Of a stretch of DNA of 64,000 nucleotides, positions 21,177 to 34,455 are shown piece after piece. The notes under the pieces are model-generated. The model saw only the letters and a list, made by a program, of their open reading frames with translations, did not search any database and had not been told where the DNA came from. The DNA is from Omphalotus guepiniiformis. Lineage: Eukaryota; Basidiomycota; Agaricomycetes; Agaricales; Omphalotaceae. The position numbers and the translations under genes are program-made. The DNA lies in NCBI GenBank assembly GCA_028554645.1, contig JAQOOI010000069.1, positions 62,001 through 126,000 on the forward strand, in the 5' to 3' direction. Within the stretch, counting starts at the first letter, position 1. Each line of letters begins with the position of its first letter.

Positions 21177-24176
21177 CTATACATGATGCACAACTTCAAC
21201 TTCATGCTTCTCCGCATCTACCGAACCATCCCCATTGCTACGAGCATGACCACCGTTCTCATCAAGAACCTTCCGCGCATCAATTGTATCTCCAAATACA
21301 TCATTCATTTCTTCTAGTGTTTTTCCTGTGAATACGTCGATCATCAGTATCAGGTGCACACCAAGTCGCGAGAATTGATAGGGTGTTGGTGTGGGATGGT
21401 ACGGGGAGAATGTAAGGATGGATGAATGGATGTATGGATGTATTGAGGGACGGATAGTAATCAACACTGACCTTTCGTCTCTGGGAAAAACACCGCAATA
21501 ACAATGAAATCTACAAAATTCAAACAAACGAAAACCAGATAGAATTTATATCCGACGTTCGTTATTGCGAGTGGGGAGACCTGGAGGTGGAAGGGGGTTC
21601 GAGTTCAAATCAAGTTCAATACGACTTCAGCAAACTATACAGGACCCGGGTCTCTCTCACCTGTGATAAAAGCGTATTGAGAGCCCAATTACTACACGTT
21701 GCGACGCTTGTACCGAGTGAACGTGTATTTGTTGGAAATACCTAAGCCAGAGGGCGTACGCGTCAGTAAAATCGCGACAACTCAACGTTGGGAGAAAGAG
21801 GGAGGGGCGTACCTCAGAAGCCAAAACCCAACTAACAGGTCCAAAACTCAACGAAAAAACAATACTCGTTAAGAATATCATCGCTATTCCCGCTCTTGAA
21901 GAAAGAAAAGCAATAGATCGTTAACCATGTATCGGGGCTCGGAGACTGAATAAAACACTCAATCTTACTCACCTCTGCGCAGCGGGATTCACGTCACTCA
22001 CGACTACAGATCCGGTTGTGGTTGTGGTTGGTAATGGGTTCGTAGCGAGTATAGCAGCGAGAATAGAAAACGTTGCAATGAACGTTCCTGCACCGAACAA
22101 GAGTGGTTTTTTGCGTCCAACCAGGTCTAGGATGAATGTTATGAAGCTAGCGTCGCCGCCGCCGCCGCCGGTTAGCGTTGTGTTATGTTCCGAGGGTTAA
22201 CTAACTCACAAGAAATTCGCAATAGGCCCAACAGCACCGTAAATTCCTTGTACCAAGATCGCTTTCCCACCTTCAACACCTAGACTTTTCCACATCTGAG
22301 GTCCAAAGTAGTTGATGACTAGATACGATTAGAGGCATATTTCATCACTGCCGAAGCAAAAAACATAACTCACTATTGATCCCACTGAACTGACCAAAAA
22401 TCTGTACACCACAACCAACAAGTGTCCTTCGAAGCATAGGTTTCGTAGACCAAAGAACACGAATGTTTTTAGTTCGGATGAGTGATTCGGCTTTGATTGT
22501 GTTTCGCATTTCTATGTATTCTTTCTCTGCTGCTGCTGCTGCTGAGTCGGAATCCAAATCCACTTCGGAGGCGTTATCAGAGGTTTTGTTATCGGTGCGG
22601 GGATGGATCTGACGCCGGGGGATACCGTGAAGTCGATAAACGACATCACGAGCTTCGGTGTCTCGGCCTACTTCGAGTAACCAACGCTTTGTGAATAGGT
22701 AGAACGGAGGCAGAGGCAGAGGCGGAGAACAGAGATGCGTTGGGGTGGTTAGTTACAATTTGAATCGTGAGAAGTACTTGATAGTGTACGTACAGGACTG
22801 AAAGGTAAAAACTGAATTCCGAATAACAGTAAGGCCGCTGGCATCAACTAGTATGAAAGTCAGTGGATTTCACTAACGGAGCCCCCCGCCCTCCCTCACA
22901 GAAACACACACAAGACACGTACCTGTAACCCCAGAGCCAACCTCCAACCAGCATCTCCTTGGATGAATTGACAACCGTACCCGACCTAGAGTTCAGATAC
23001 CGTTAGTGGAATTCAGATGTTTTTCCGAGTCGATATTTAGAAAGAGAAAGATAACGAGAAAATAAGTATTAATGGGTAAGTACCCGACCCAATTCGCCAC
23101 GATAAATCCTATTCCAATCAACTGCTGCGTTAGCCCAACAAGAAACCCGCGAATCTTGGGCGGTGCGATTTCGGTCTACAAGTTGAAACGCATATAGGTG
23201 AGTGGGGGACTGAGAGGGTGAACGTGAATATCAAGTAGGCGTACGTTGTATAGAGGAACCGTCATTGATAATATCCTATACAAGTTATGAACAGGGTAAA
23301 TAGAAGTGTAACTCAGTACCAGTCACTGTTACTCACCCTATTGCAACGCCAGCAATTACACGCCCGACGATAAGAGTCGCGATATTATGAGCCCCTGTTT
23401 GCATTGCGCATCCCCATAGAGCCCAGAGGGTACCGATCTAGCGGGGAGTGTTCATGTCAGGCTTTTAGGAGTCGGAGTCGATACGAGGAAGACGAAAGGA
23501 AGGAGGCAAGGGAGGATAGATGGATGGATGGATGGATAGGAACAAGGAAGGGGGAAACGAACCGACGTACTTGAATCGTCCTTTTCCGTCCAAACTTATC
23601 GTTTGCCCTAGAAAAGAGTGGTGATCATAAGGACTTGATTTCATTCGATTTGATCATCACGTACCATCCTGCTCCCATTGCACCGAAGAAACAACCGCCT
23701 GTTACGGACCATCAATGAGATACGCCCAGAATCGGAAGTTACTATAACGTGCGTCGCGTAAAACGCACCATTGAAAGTAGAGACAATCGCTCCTTGAATC
23801 GAAGGGTTATCACCGAATCGTGTTACGAAGCTGTTCATGGCGAGCACTGTAGATATAATTCCGCTGATGGATGTTTCGAGCATCCCGATGTAATGTAAGG
23901 TGTAATGGTAAGTAATTGTAGGCTGAAAATCGAGGCAGAACTCACCTGTCATAACTGCAAATGATATTGTAGGAGTCGAGATTAACGTCGTGTGGCGTGG
24001 TTTCGTCAATATTACTTTGTCTGTTGAAGATGGAAGGTATTTTACGAACCCGAAAAGAAACGCTCCTAAACAGAGCGCATATATCCATAGTCAGTAACTG
24101 AAAAACGAGTATACACTTCAGAATACTCACCGATAGACGAAAAAGCGGCGATGAAAACATTGAATGCAAGTCCCAT
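21177..24176 (-). CDS. MFS sugar transporter (sugar porter family)
   Basis: A gene of roughly fifteen or more small exons. It starts at 24176 (MGLAFNVFIAAFSSIG) and ends at TAG 21179-21177. Reading the exons in order gives the sugar-porter hallmarks: FGYDSGIISTVL in TM1, GCFFGAMGAG and NDKFGRKRTIQ (loop 2-3 motif), RVIAGVAIGILSMTVPLY and TEIAPPKIRGFLVGLTQQLI, LPFSPRWLLEVGR after TM6, GVQIFGQFSGIN in TM7, VINYFGP, DLVGRKKPLLFG, FSLSFGPVSWVLASEVFPTNTRSLGTS, and PETKGKTLEEMNDVFGD after TM12. All expected segments for a 12-TM hexose or disaccharide:H+ symporter at the plasma membrane are present. The central loop carries an Ala/Ser/Asp-rich insert coded by a CTG repeat near 22530. Substrate cannot be told. 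Some short exon borders are uncertain. Confidence 0.9.
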
Positions 24177-24655
24177 CTCAGTCACTCAGTCTCCGGACAG
24201 GTCAGTAAGCAACAAACGAACGCAAAACTCCATGCATGCGGTTTATATCACCCCCTCTCAAAAGGCGAGACACAGCCGGGCTGAAGCTGAAAAGAAAACC
24301 CCATACTAACCCCAACCCAGACCCTGCAAAAGGCAATACCTCGGAGTAAGGCACAGAGGATTTAATACATTTTAGTACATACCTAATGATCATGAGAACA
24401 CGAGCGTCGAGAACGCAGCGGGACTTGATGCACGCCCCGGTTATTTTACGTTATTGCGTTGAAGGGTTCGTGATGTTTCCTTGGGAGAATAGGGGATGAG
24501 GGGGATGAGGGATGGGGATAGTGTGATCACGAGCGTAGCTGGAGGGTGGACGGAGGACATTGCGGGCCGGGCGTGAGGAGGTTTGAGAGATTGGAAGGTA
24601 CTAGTGAGTACTTCCTGGTAAAGATGATACTGGTAGAGTGCTTGAAATGGGATGT
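24177..24655. other. Upstream region of the transporter gene
   Basis: No gene seen. It probably includes the transporter's promoter and 5' leader. No specific control site was recognised. Confidence 0.4.
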
Positions 24656-26360
24656 AGACTTGTGCCCCGTTGAAGCCAGCTTGCTAGAGACGCCTTGCAG
24701 AACCAGTACTACCCTTCATACCACCCCAAGAGCAAGATCTAGACGTTCCTGCGACCCTTGATTGTGCGAAAACACCAATTCTCGTGCATGATGGACAAAC
24801 AGCGCGGTCCGGAATACAGTGTCAAATTAAGCGAGAACAATGAAGGCCTCCTGATCTGCTTTGGTGACCATTCATTTGATGGATTCTTGTAGCTCTCTTT
24901 GAAATAAGCAAAGGATTCCGGAAGATTGAAAGAGATTGAGGTCCCAGACATATAGTGGGACTGGCTGAAAGTCGGAAGAGAGAACCAGCTAGTAAGCGCC
25001 AGGTAAGCGCCCGAGTTGCTAGACACGTGATACTACATTACCTAATTACCTCCGCGCAACCATTTGACGACCATTATTTTTCTTCGCGCATGTCTCTCAG
25101 GTTTCAGAAATAAATGGACGTTTGAATATCATTGACCTCCCGCCAAAGAGAACACAGTGCTCACCGGTGACTGCTCGTCAAATCTCTGAAGGATGCCTAC
25201 AGTGTATGCCGCGTATAAAGTGCTAGTGCTACGCTACGCGCTCATCTCTCCGAGTCCGGTGAAAACCTGACGCAGGGTGTTACGACCCTTCGAGGATCTT
25301 GTAGCAAGTACTGGATAGGAAGACTGGTGAGAGTTTTTCTGTGAAAGTTTCTTCTATCTATCTTTTAGTTGTATATCCTAGACCTCCGAGTCAGCAAGCA
25401 ACTCAGAAGCAACTCACGAGTTTTCCACAAGCCCAGGGGCACGCGCTGGTAACCTTGCGGTGGTCCAGAGTGTCAAGCTCTTCATTGTTAAGGATAGCTT
25501 CCAAGTGGCTGAGCCTTTGCCGCAGATGGAGGTCTGACTCTGGAGACCATGTACTCCTCGAATAATTCGGCCGCAAAATACAAATCCGGAATTCTTCTCC
25601 TCTTCTCGTTGCTCCCCGAATACCTTCGAACTGAGACCATGCTACTAATGACGCTTACACACTGGCCGAACCCACCCCAGAAGATACTCTGCACTTGTAC
25701 TCCCAGGACATTTCTCTAAATGATAGTATCACTCTTCCCTAAACATCCTTCAAACCCTTCCGGATCCCCTGCGGTTGCGGCGACACGTCAAGACTCGGCT
25801 TCACCTTACGAACCTCCGAGTCGACAGTTTCAGTGGTCCGTCCTCGTATTCCCTCATACCAAACACTTCGATCTTCTCTTCTCCTGCCCTGGGACAAGGA
25901 TATCTTCGTCATCTTCTCTCGCCCCTGCTCGTCTAGTAGCACGCTAACGAACGATGATTCCGTCTGGGTAGGGTTCGAATAAGGTAGGAGTGGCAGAATT
26001 ATGACTGGTGCGTTCTTTTCTCCCTTCCTGTCTATGTTCTCGGTATCTAACATACACCTCCCATTCTCTGCAGGCCCAAAACACATTCATTCGCGACAAG
26101 AACTATTCGATGCCGACTAATTCACGATGTTCCCTTCACATCGTACCCATCTCGCACTTCACCTTTCCCTTTCTCTCACTACCCACGAACGCATATCCCC
26201 ATCCTGCCCCTCTGAAGCCTTGTCTTGCGCGAAAGAAGTTGTTAGATTTCGGTTTAATGTGTGACGAGAATGATGCGCTGTGCGCACTGTGATTGGTTGA
26301 GAGTAAAGCCAGCCTGTGGTGGAGATTCCATTCGAGTGCTCTGATGGGTCTTGGAAAGGA
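24656..26360 (+). repeat. Dispersed repeat R1, long copy (plus orientation)
   Basis: Homologous along most of its length to the minus strand of 45840-44370. Shared blocks in the same order include GCTAGAGACGCC, TTGTAGCTCTCTTTGAA, GGTAAGCGCCCGAGTT, ATATGCCGCGTAT-like text, TCCGGTGAARACCTGA, CGACCCTTCGAGGAT, TGTATATCCTAGACCTC, GCAGGCCCAAAACA and GAGAATGATGCGCTGTG. It has many substitutions and indels and no long ORF. It lies just upstream of the unexplained 26.4-27.8 kb stretch. Confidence 0.7.
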
Positions 26361-27785
26361 GATCTGGCTGGGGAATAAGTCACGGAAGGAACGTAGGAAT
26401 CTTCATCAGTGATGATGAATGTCGCCTGCTCCCTTGGGTGGTTCCGGCTAGCCAGCCTTCACTAGCTTCACACCTAATCTCACTCTCAATCCCCCGCCCC
26501 CCTCGGGCTCTGGCACCTCGTGGTTTGCCTAATCACGCCCTGACGTACCTACATGCCCGATTCCAAAGTCTACTCCTCACGTCGCAACCGACGTTATACC
26601 AAGGCAAAAGGCAAAATACTTCCTTCTGAAATGTAGCGAAGGAATAACGGGATCCGTATCCCTGGTTCCAACAGCAAATCCGATGGGCTGAGCTCCGCTG
26701 CTTCCTGTACGCGAGCCACGACTTTCGGTACACCTTCAAGAGATATCGAATTGTGCTGGGTTTAGAGCGGCGACTTTTGGCGATAGACTCTCTCGGGAGA
26801 GACATCAACAACCTTGGCTTTGAGATGGAAATGTTGTGATAGATTCTGGGTTGGGTTAATCGAATGTAGAGAGTTCCACACTTATAGATATAGATCTTTT
26901 GGTCAGTTCAGTCTTCCTTGGATATGTACGAATACTGAGTTAGCCTATTTCAGGGACGAAAGTCATATCGCCTTGCGATTTCAAGTAATCGGAGGGGTGC
27001 AAGGAGTGGGATCTAGATGTCTAAGGAATACAAGGATGATGTGGAATTCAATTGAACTAGCAACAAAGCATTCTTCTTTCACTATAGCCGGCGTGTTCAA
27101 GCGACTTGAGATTGCCCGGTCGCGAAAGCAGTTTGGCAATTTCTGTTCCACTTACAGTAATCGTGGTCCACTCGTTTTGCATGCTGTTTTCCAGTCATTG
27201 CTATCGTTCATCTGTATCTGTGTTTCCTCAGACAGATCAGAAGTAAGGCTGCTCGTACATAGTAACGTCGATCCCAGCGATGAAAGAGATTTAGAGTTTG
27301 CAGGGGAATGGCATCATTTTGCAGTGGACCGTACGACTCTCGTAATAATCCTCTTCCCTCAGCAAACAGACAATGTACTTGTCTGAAATTTCCCCTTTAG
27401 AATAAGATTCGTAGGTTTATTTCCGGAGTGTCCCAACCATCGTACTTATCTCCGGATCTTCAACCCATTTCAACCATTGATGTGTTTATTGATTGACCTA
27501 CAGTGGCTTAAGATCACAATGCGCTTGAACCAGGTGAAACGTGCGAACGTCCGAAGCTTTGACCTGCGAGTGGACTCGACTATGAGCACAAACACTATGG
27601 GCGCAAATATACTTACTATGAGCGCAAACAAATCACGGTCACCTGAGAGGTGTTTAAATACTAGACGCGCTCGCGCTGGCTCCTCCTCCTTAAACAGCTT
27701 AAACTCTTGAATTTACCTGTTCGTGTATTATCTACACCCACAAAACTCCTATACTCTTTCTACACCAGACACAACGCGTAACACT
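26361..27785. other. No identifiable gene
   Basis: A 190-aa plus-strand ORF at 26814-27386 has no recognisable features and no supporting splice pattern. The last part, near 27700-27785, probably contains the promoter and leader of the next gene. Confidence 0.4.
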
Positions 27786-28929
27786 ATGGCGAACATTGAC
27801 ATCGACTCCACTTTTTACAACTATCCTATTGATCCACAGTCAGCGTAAGTTGGTCTCCAACTCAGACGATCGAAGACAACTATCCAGTGCTCGTAGCCTT
27901 CAAGTTGAACAACAAAACATATTGTCAGTGGCACACGATGAACACCACTGGCAGGAGCCTGCCACTGAGCTTAACCCCTATTTCGCTGGGTTTGAGCTTT
28001 ATATCTGGCCACCCAGGCAAGAAGTCGACCTGAACATCATTTCTCGAGCAGCACTTGATCCTTCAGCAGCAACAGCAACCTACACTCAACGTTTCCTCGT
28101 TCCGAATCAGGAATACTATATGCCGAACCCTCAGAATCATCAGATCTACGACGACGCGGAATCGGTCCTCACGGCGAACCCATCGCCAGTAGAATCCCCA
28201 TCCAAAACTCCCGATTCCACCTGGCCCGTTTTTCCCGTCGACGACCCAAGCACTTCGGTGTACGGACCATCTAGCGAACACGTCGAACAGCAGGAGCAAA
28301 CTCAGAGCCCCCCAGGAGCTCATCTGACGCCTATACATATTTCCCCTCACTACCTGCCTATTCCCTACCCCTCCATGCCAGCCATCGGTGGTCTTCAATC
28401 ACCTTCAATCACCCCTCCCCCCTCCCTCCCTCCAACTTCGACGAGATATCAGCCGTACCCGAGCCAAACTCGTCAAATGGCCGAGGCAGCAGATTTCAGA
28501 TGTATCTGCAAATTCCCAAACCCCGCAGACACTGCCCATCCTTGCGGGGAAGTCCTAACCTCCACCAACGCGGCGAAAAGGCACATCCTCAAACATATCC
28601 ACAATAAGGATATTGTTATGATCCCCATCGCCGTCGCTGCTTCTTCTTCTTCAGAGAAGAAGCGTCCACGTCTGGAGCGATTCCAGTGCTCATGGAATAA
28701 CTCCTGGCCAGGATTATCGGAGGAGAACTTGGGAGGGGCGAGACAACGAAACCTCAGGAAAGAGGGGGTGTGCGATACAACGTGCGCTGATAAGCGCGCT
28801 TTTATCAAGCACTACGAAACACACTTCCCTGTTGGTGTTCGTTGCGAGTGTGGGGAGACGTTGGCGAGGGGTGATGCTTTGAAAAGGCACAAGAGGAAGT
28901 GTAATGGGGAGAAGCGTTCGCAGGGATAG
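27786..28929 (+). CDS. Zinc-finger protein, tandem copy 1
   Basis: Two exons (27786-27844 and 27888-28929) join in phase to 366 aa. The N-terminal two thirds are Pro/Ser/Gln-rich and probably disordered. The C-terminal third holds Cys/His finger-like units: FRCICKFPNPADTAHPC...RHILKHIH, then FQCSWNNSW...GVCDTTC...HYETHFP, then VRCECGETLARGDALKRHKRKC, a C2H2-type finger with a basic tail. A Ser-rich SSSSEKKRPR segment may be a nuclear signal. A DNA-binding transcription regulator is the likeliest role (inference). A tandem paralogue lies at 30124-31173, and the 3' flanks of both are also homologous, showing a segmental duplication. The motif SMPAIGGLQSPS occurs once here and is amplified in the second copy. 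Confidence 0.8.
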
Positions 28930-29365
28930 TAGACCCAACATCAGAGGGGCGAGAGTCACAACACGGAACAAACTTCATCTCGCCAGCTATAACATCAATT
29001 GAGACCCCGAGATTCAGGAATACGCCCTTTGAGGAAGTGGAAAAATCGGCTACGAGCGATGGACGATGGGCAGTCCAGCTCAGTGGGAGAAAAGTAACTA
29101 CACGATTCGTCGTCAGACAGAAGTTCTTTACACATGAGAACAATTTACCGTATGCAGGCCTATTAGACTTTTTCTCTTCAAGATAATGTATCCGTATCAC
29201 ATATATCCACCATGTATCACTAGATATCAGAAGAGCATCAGAATTAGTAATTGACACGTATAGCTTCATAAAAAACGAACGTTAATCATTTGCGTGCTTT
29301 GTGTGGAGAAAGAATGGGAGGTAAGGCGACAGTGATTGTGAACTTTTGATACTGCTCGTCCTAGT
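28480..29365 (+). repeat. Segmental duplication, unit 1
   Basis: The zinc-finger 3' half plus about 430 bp of 3' flank is repeated at 30700-31610. Shared flank text includes ACACGATTCGTCGTC, CGTAGGCAGGCCTA-like text, GTGTATCACTAGAT, ACGCTAATCATTTGCG and GAGGTAAGGCGACAG. The two units have diverged by many substitutions. Confidence 0.75.
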
Positions 29366-30123
29366 ATCATATTGGGCTATTATATGCATTATGTATCTTT
29401 AGAATAGCATCAGTTAGTAATGGTTAGCATAATTAAATGAATAAAGAACCTTAGATGAATCGTTGTGTGAACGCATGGATTGTGCCACTCAAGTAAGAAG
29501 TGAGGATGGTTAAGACAAACACTATGTATCGAGTCAGTCAAGAATATAAGTCTTCATAGAACGAAACGATACACACCCTATTGTGACTGCCCACCCAATC
29601 TACGTTCATATTGAGATATACCTCCACGCGATCCCACCCATATGAATGCGTTTTATAAAGAGTGTGTTCAAGACTCGGAACTTGAGGATGGAAGTGAGAA
29701 GGAGAGTGGTAGACGGATCCTTGGTCTCACCGGACATTTTACAGGCTGCTGCAGCGTCCGGTGAGATAGGTCGCGCACTAAGTGGCTCAACAAAAGATTA
29801 GAAGAAGAACAAGATAGACTCGGAAGTGACTTACGCTAACTTTATAGCTCAGGTACCGCATCACATGATAAGCTTGAAAATTACCTCGTTTTTGACGAAC
29901 ACAAAGAGTCTTTGAACAGAAGAATACAAAGATACAAAGAAAAAAATCTCTGGATGTATTATCTTTAAAACTGGAATAATACCCCATTGTCAGGTTTTGC
30001 TCGATAAAGCATCACACGTACTTCCTGCATTGGATCGGAGGGATACATATATTTTAGCATAGTTGCTGCAACATCTTTCATCCCAACTCCCCCTCCAGTA
30101 TACCTGATAACGTACCCTCCTCC
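28930..30123. other. Spacer between the two zinc-finger genes
   Basis: The first part is duplicated 3' flank. The remainder (about 29370-30100) shows no gene. Confidence 0.5.
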
Positions 30124-30571
30124 ATGCCGGCCACTGGTGGTCGTCAATCACCCATTCCCCCTCCCCCACGTCGGCCACTGGTGGTCGTCAATCACCCGCT
30201 TCCCCCTCCTCCATGGTCGGTCACTAGTGGTCGTCAATCACCCGCTCCCGCTTCCCCCATGTTGGCCACTGGTGGTCATCAATCACCCGCTCCCCCTTCC
30301 CCCATGTTGGCCACTGGTGGTCATCGAACGCCCGCTTCCCCCTCCTCCATGTCGGTCACTAGTGGTCGTCGATCACCCATTCCCCCTCCCCCACGTCGGC
30401 CACTGGTGGTCGTCAATCACCCGCTTCCCCCTCCTCCATGGTCGGTTACTAGTGGTCATCAATCACCCGCTCCCCTATCCTTCATGTCGGTCACTAGTGG
30501 TCGTCAATCACCCGCTACCCGCTCCTCCATGTCGGTCACTAGTGATCGTCAATCACCCCCTCCCCCCTCCC
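30124..30571 (+). repeat. 45-bp coding minisatellite, ten units
   Basis: The marker CTRGTGG recurs at 30134, 30178, 30224, 30269, 30314, 30359, 30403, 30449, 30494 and 30539. Spacing is 45 bp except for two 44/46 pairs (30134-30178-30224 and 30359-30403-30449), which shift the frame for one unit and restore it. The pattern shows a 225-bp higher-order duplication of five units. Confidence 0.9.
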
Positions 30572-31173
30572 AAATTCAGTCCAAATCAATTTTGATACCT
30601 TGGCAACCAAACCCCAGCCAGTCTCGTCAGATAGCCGCAAGTGGGAGTAGCGTTGACCCAAACACCACTGATCCAGCAGAAATCGACCGTGACCCAAAGG
30701 ACACTAATCCAGCAGAATTCAAGTGTTTCTGCAAATTCCCTAACCCCGCAAACTGTCGCCTTCCTTGCAAGGAGACGCTGACCTCCACCGAGGCAGCGAG
30801 AAAGCATATCCATAAACATATCCATGATAAGGATAACATTTTTATCCCTTTCGTCGCCGCCGCTTCTTCTTCTTCAGAGAAGAAGCGTCCACGTCCACCT
30901 CCGGAGCGTTTCCAGTGCTCATGGGACAACTCTTGGCAAGGATTACCGGAGGAGACCTTGGGAGGGCCAAAACAACGCAATATCAGAAAAGGGGGTGTGT
31001 GCAACACAACGTGCACTACTGAGTACAAGTTCATAGAGCATTTCCTCACACATTTTCCTGTTGGTTATCGTTGTGAGTGTGGGAAGACGCTGTCGAGCGG
31101 TTACGCTTTGAAGAGGCACAAGAAGACATGTAAGGGGAAGAAGAGTTCGCCGGCAGAGGACACCCAGGATTAG
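30124..31173 (+). CDS. Zinc-finger protein, tandem copy 2 with coding minisatellite
   Basis: A single open frame of 349 aa. Residues 1-150 are a 45-bp coding minisatellite (consensus SVTSGRQSPAPPSPM). The C-terminus parallels copy 1: FKCFCKFPNPANCRLPC...KHIHKHIH, SSSSEKKRPRPPP, FQCSWDNSW, GVCNTTC, YRCECGKTLSSGYALKRHKKTC. The start is uncertain. Homology to copy 1 begins only around 30100, so an upstream exon matching MANIDIDSTF was lost or has not been found, and the 30124 ATG lies within the first repeat. All finger Cys and His residues are kept, suggesting recent function. Possible DNA-binding regulator, as copy 1. Confidence 0.65.
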   Translation: MPATGGRQSPIPPPPRRPLVVVNHPLPPPPWSVTSGRQSPAPASPMLATGGHQSPAPPSPMLATGGHRTPASPSSMSVTSGRRSPIPPPPRRPLVVVNHPLPPPPWSVTSGHQSPAPLSFMSVTSGRQSPATRSSMSVTSDRQSPPPPSQIQSKSILIPWQPNPSQSRQIAASGSSVDPNTTDPAEIDRDPKDTNPAEFKCFCKFPNPANCRLPCKETLTSTEAARKHIHKHIHDKDNIFIPFVAAASSSSEKKRPRPPPERFQCSWDNSWQGLPEETLGGPKQRNIRKGGVCNTTCTTEYKFIEHFLTHFPVGYRCECGKTLSSGYALKRHKKTCKGKKSSPAEDTQD

Positions 31174-31610
31174 AGGGACGAAAGGGCCACGAGGTGTGCT
31201 GGTCACAGTGGGAAGATGATGTCGTCAACGAAAAGGCGGGAAGGAACGACCGTGCGTGGAAAGATAGAGTATTACACGATTCGTCGTCCGACACTCTTTA
31301 CGCATTTATGGACGGTTGACCGTAGGCAGGCCTACAAAATTCTCTCTTTTATAGCCTTCATAGTAGTGTAGCCGTATTACATTATATGATCCACTGTGTA
31401 TCACTAGATCAGAATAGCATTAGAGTAGCATTGATACACATAGCATCATGAAAAACGCACGCTAATCATTTGCGCCTTGCGTACAGTCCAACTAATCTCT
31501 GAATCATTCAAAAGTGCCGACAATCCTTAGATGACTGGGCGAGTAGCCTTGCGTGGGGAAACCATAGGAGGTAAGGCGACAGAGTAATGAATCTTCGATA
31601 CTGCTCGGCG
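30700..31610 (+). repeat. Segmental duplication, unit 2
   Basis: Counterpart of 28480-29365, covering the finger-coding 3' end and 3' flank of copy 2. Confidence 0.75.
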
Positions 31611-32893
31611 GGCGGGACCAGGGTATTTTGAGGTACTCGGAGCAACTGGAAGAAAAAGTCGGTATTTTTGAGGAACGATGCTTCACAAAGATGGCTACAG
31701 GAAGTTCAGAATCGACTGTACCAGAGGGATAAGGAAGAAATGAGCGATGTATGAAAGAAATCGTAACGTTTTACACACCTGAATCTCCCTTCACGTCCAA
31801 CGTTCATCTACTGCTTCTGTTTCCATCTTGAGAATTCTTGAAAACATTGTAAAGACAGCATCGGGATTCAGATGGCGTATAAGGCGTAGGTCACTAGAAC
31901 CCGACAGACCACGGCTCCACGAGAGGACTTGGTGAAGACTGCTCGGTTTAAAACTTCAATGGAAGTAGAAGAGCCAGGTTGATTGAGTGAGGAGCCTGGA
32001 TACTCTCGCCGTGCTGAGTTAGACAATTAGACTGAATATGAATGAGAATGAAGTACTACTTAGTGATAGTTTGAGCCTACCGCATCACCGCTTGCCTGCC
32101 GTGGGAAACGCGACCGTCACCTCAATAATAGCCCTCAATCTCTTCCACTACTTAATTTCTCAATTCTCCTGCCTGCTCGAATGAAGCCATGGATTCAAGA
32201 ACCGTGTGCGTAAGTGCTTGAGCTATTGAGATACAGTTTATCTTGTGTTCATGCTAAGACTTTGATCATAGGCTTCACCGTGACGGCGGTTTTCAAGTTT
32301 ATCGCTTTCAGCAAAAATCAGGGCATTGCAAGTATGAGAAAAGGAGAAAGTATAAGACGTCGCTAGGGCGAGTAAACACTGGGTTATCGTCGGAAGGTAC
32401 GCAGCTATCTGAACAGTTCCAGTGATATTCATAATCTCAGGTCTAGGTTGGTGGCAGGACACTCAATTTCACCGGCACCCTTCACACTTCGGCCACGAAT
32501 GTCCGAGCTGCTAGAACTCTACAGGATTATCAACTCACGTTACTTCACAATGGATATCAATGTAACGAATTCCCGTTCATGCCCGAGGCAGAAACTGCAG
32601 AAACTTGACGCGTTGGTCACTGGCCCTTCTCATTCATTGAATGCACATCGGCTAGCATTGTCGCGTTAATAAGCTAGTTCAGCGGCGCAGACTTGCAGAA
32701 TGTATAGTACAAGGTTCATCTTTCTTGCCTTCTGCTCGGTCATCCTAGTGCTGATTAAGGTTTTTAGTAAAGTCCCACAATAATGTGTGAACTTCCAACG
32801 GCGAACGAGTATTCTGGGTCCTAGCTATGCAGATAAATAGGTTGAGTATCATGGATTGAAAGGTAAACCAGAACAATATCGACCTTCAAAGCC
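31611..32893. other. Intergenic, no identifiable gene
   Basis: No domain was found in the short ORFs. The last 150 bp probably hold the promoter of the OYE-type gene. Confidence 0.45.
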
Positions 32894-34220
<1,327 letters not shown>

Positions 34221-34455
34221 AAGAATTTGTTGTATTATAGGGTCGCATCTGGCTTAGGTCGGTGTACAAATAGATATAGAGTTATAGACTGGTTACTGTG
34301 TACATGGACCTTCGTAACGAATAAATGGATAAGTACGACAGATCATGACGCAGTACAGCGCAGTACCAGTTGAATAGTTTCGATAAGGATAGCACGATAT
34401 CAAATTGTTACTGAAACCAGCGAATCTTCGGTTCGTTACTGAATCTAGGTGAATA

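Noticed and set aside
26814..27386. 190-aa plus-strand ORF
   Set aside because: No recognisable domain, no splice extension, and mixed composition. Kept only as a note in the gene-free region.
30137..30595. 152-aa ORF in the second frame of the minisatellite
   Set aside because: It reads the same 45-bp repeats in another frame and lacks the zinc-finger continuation.
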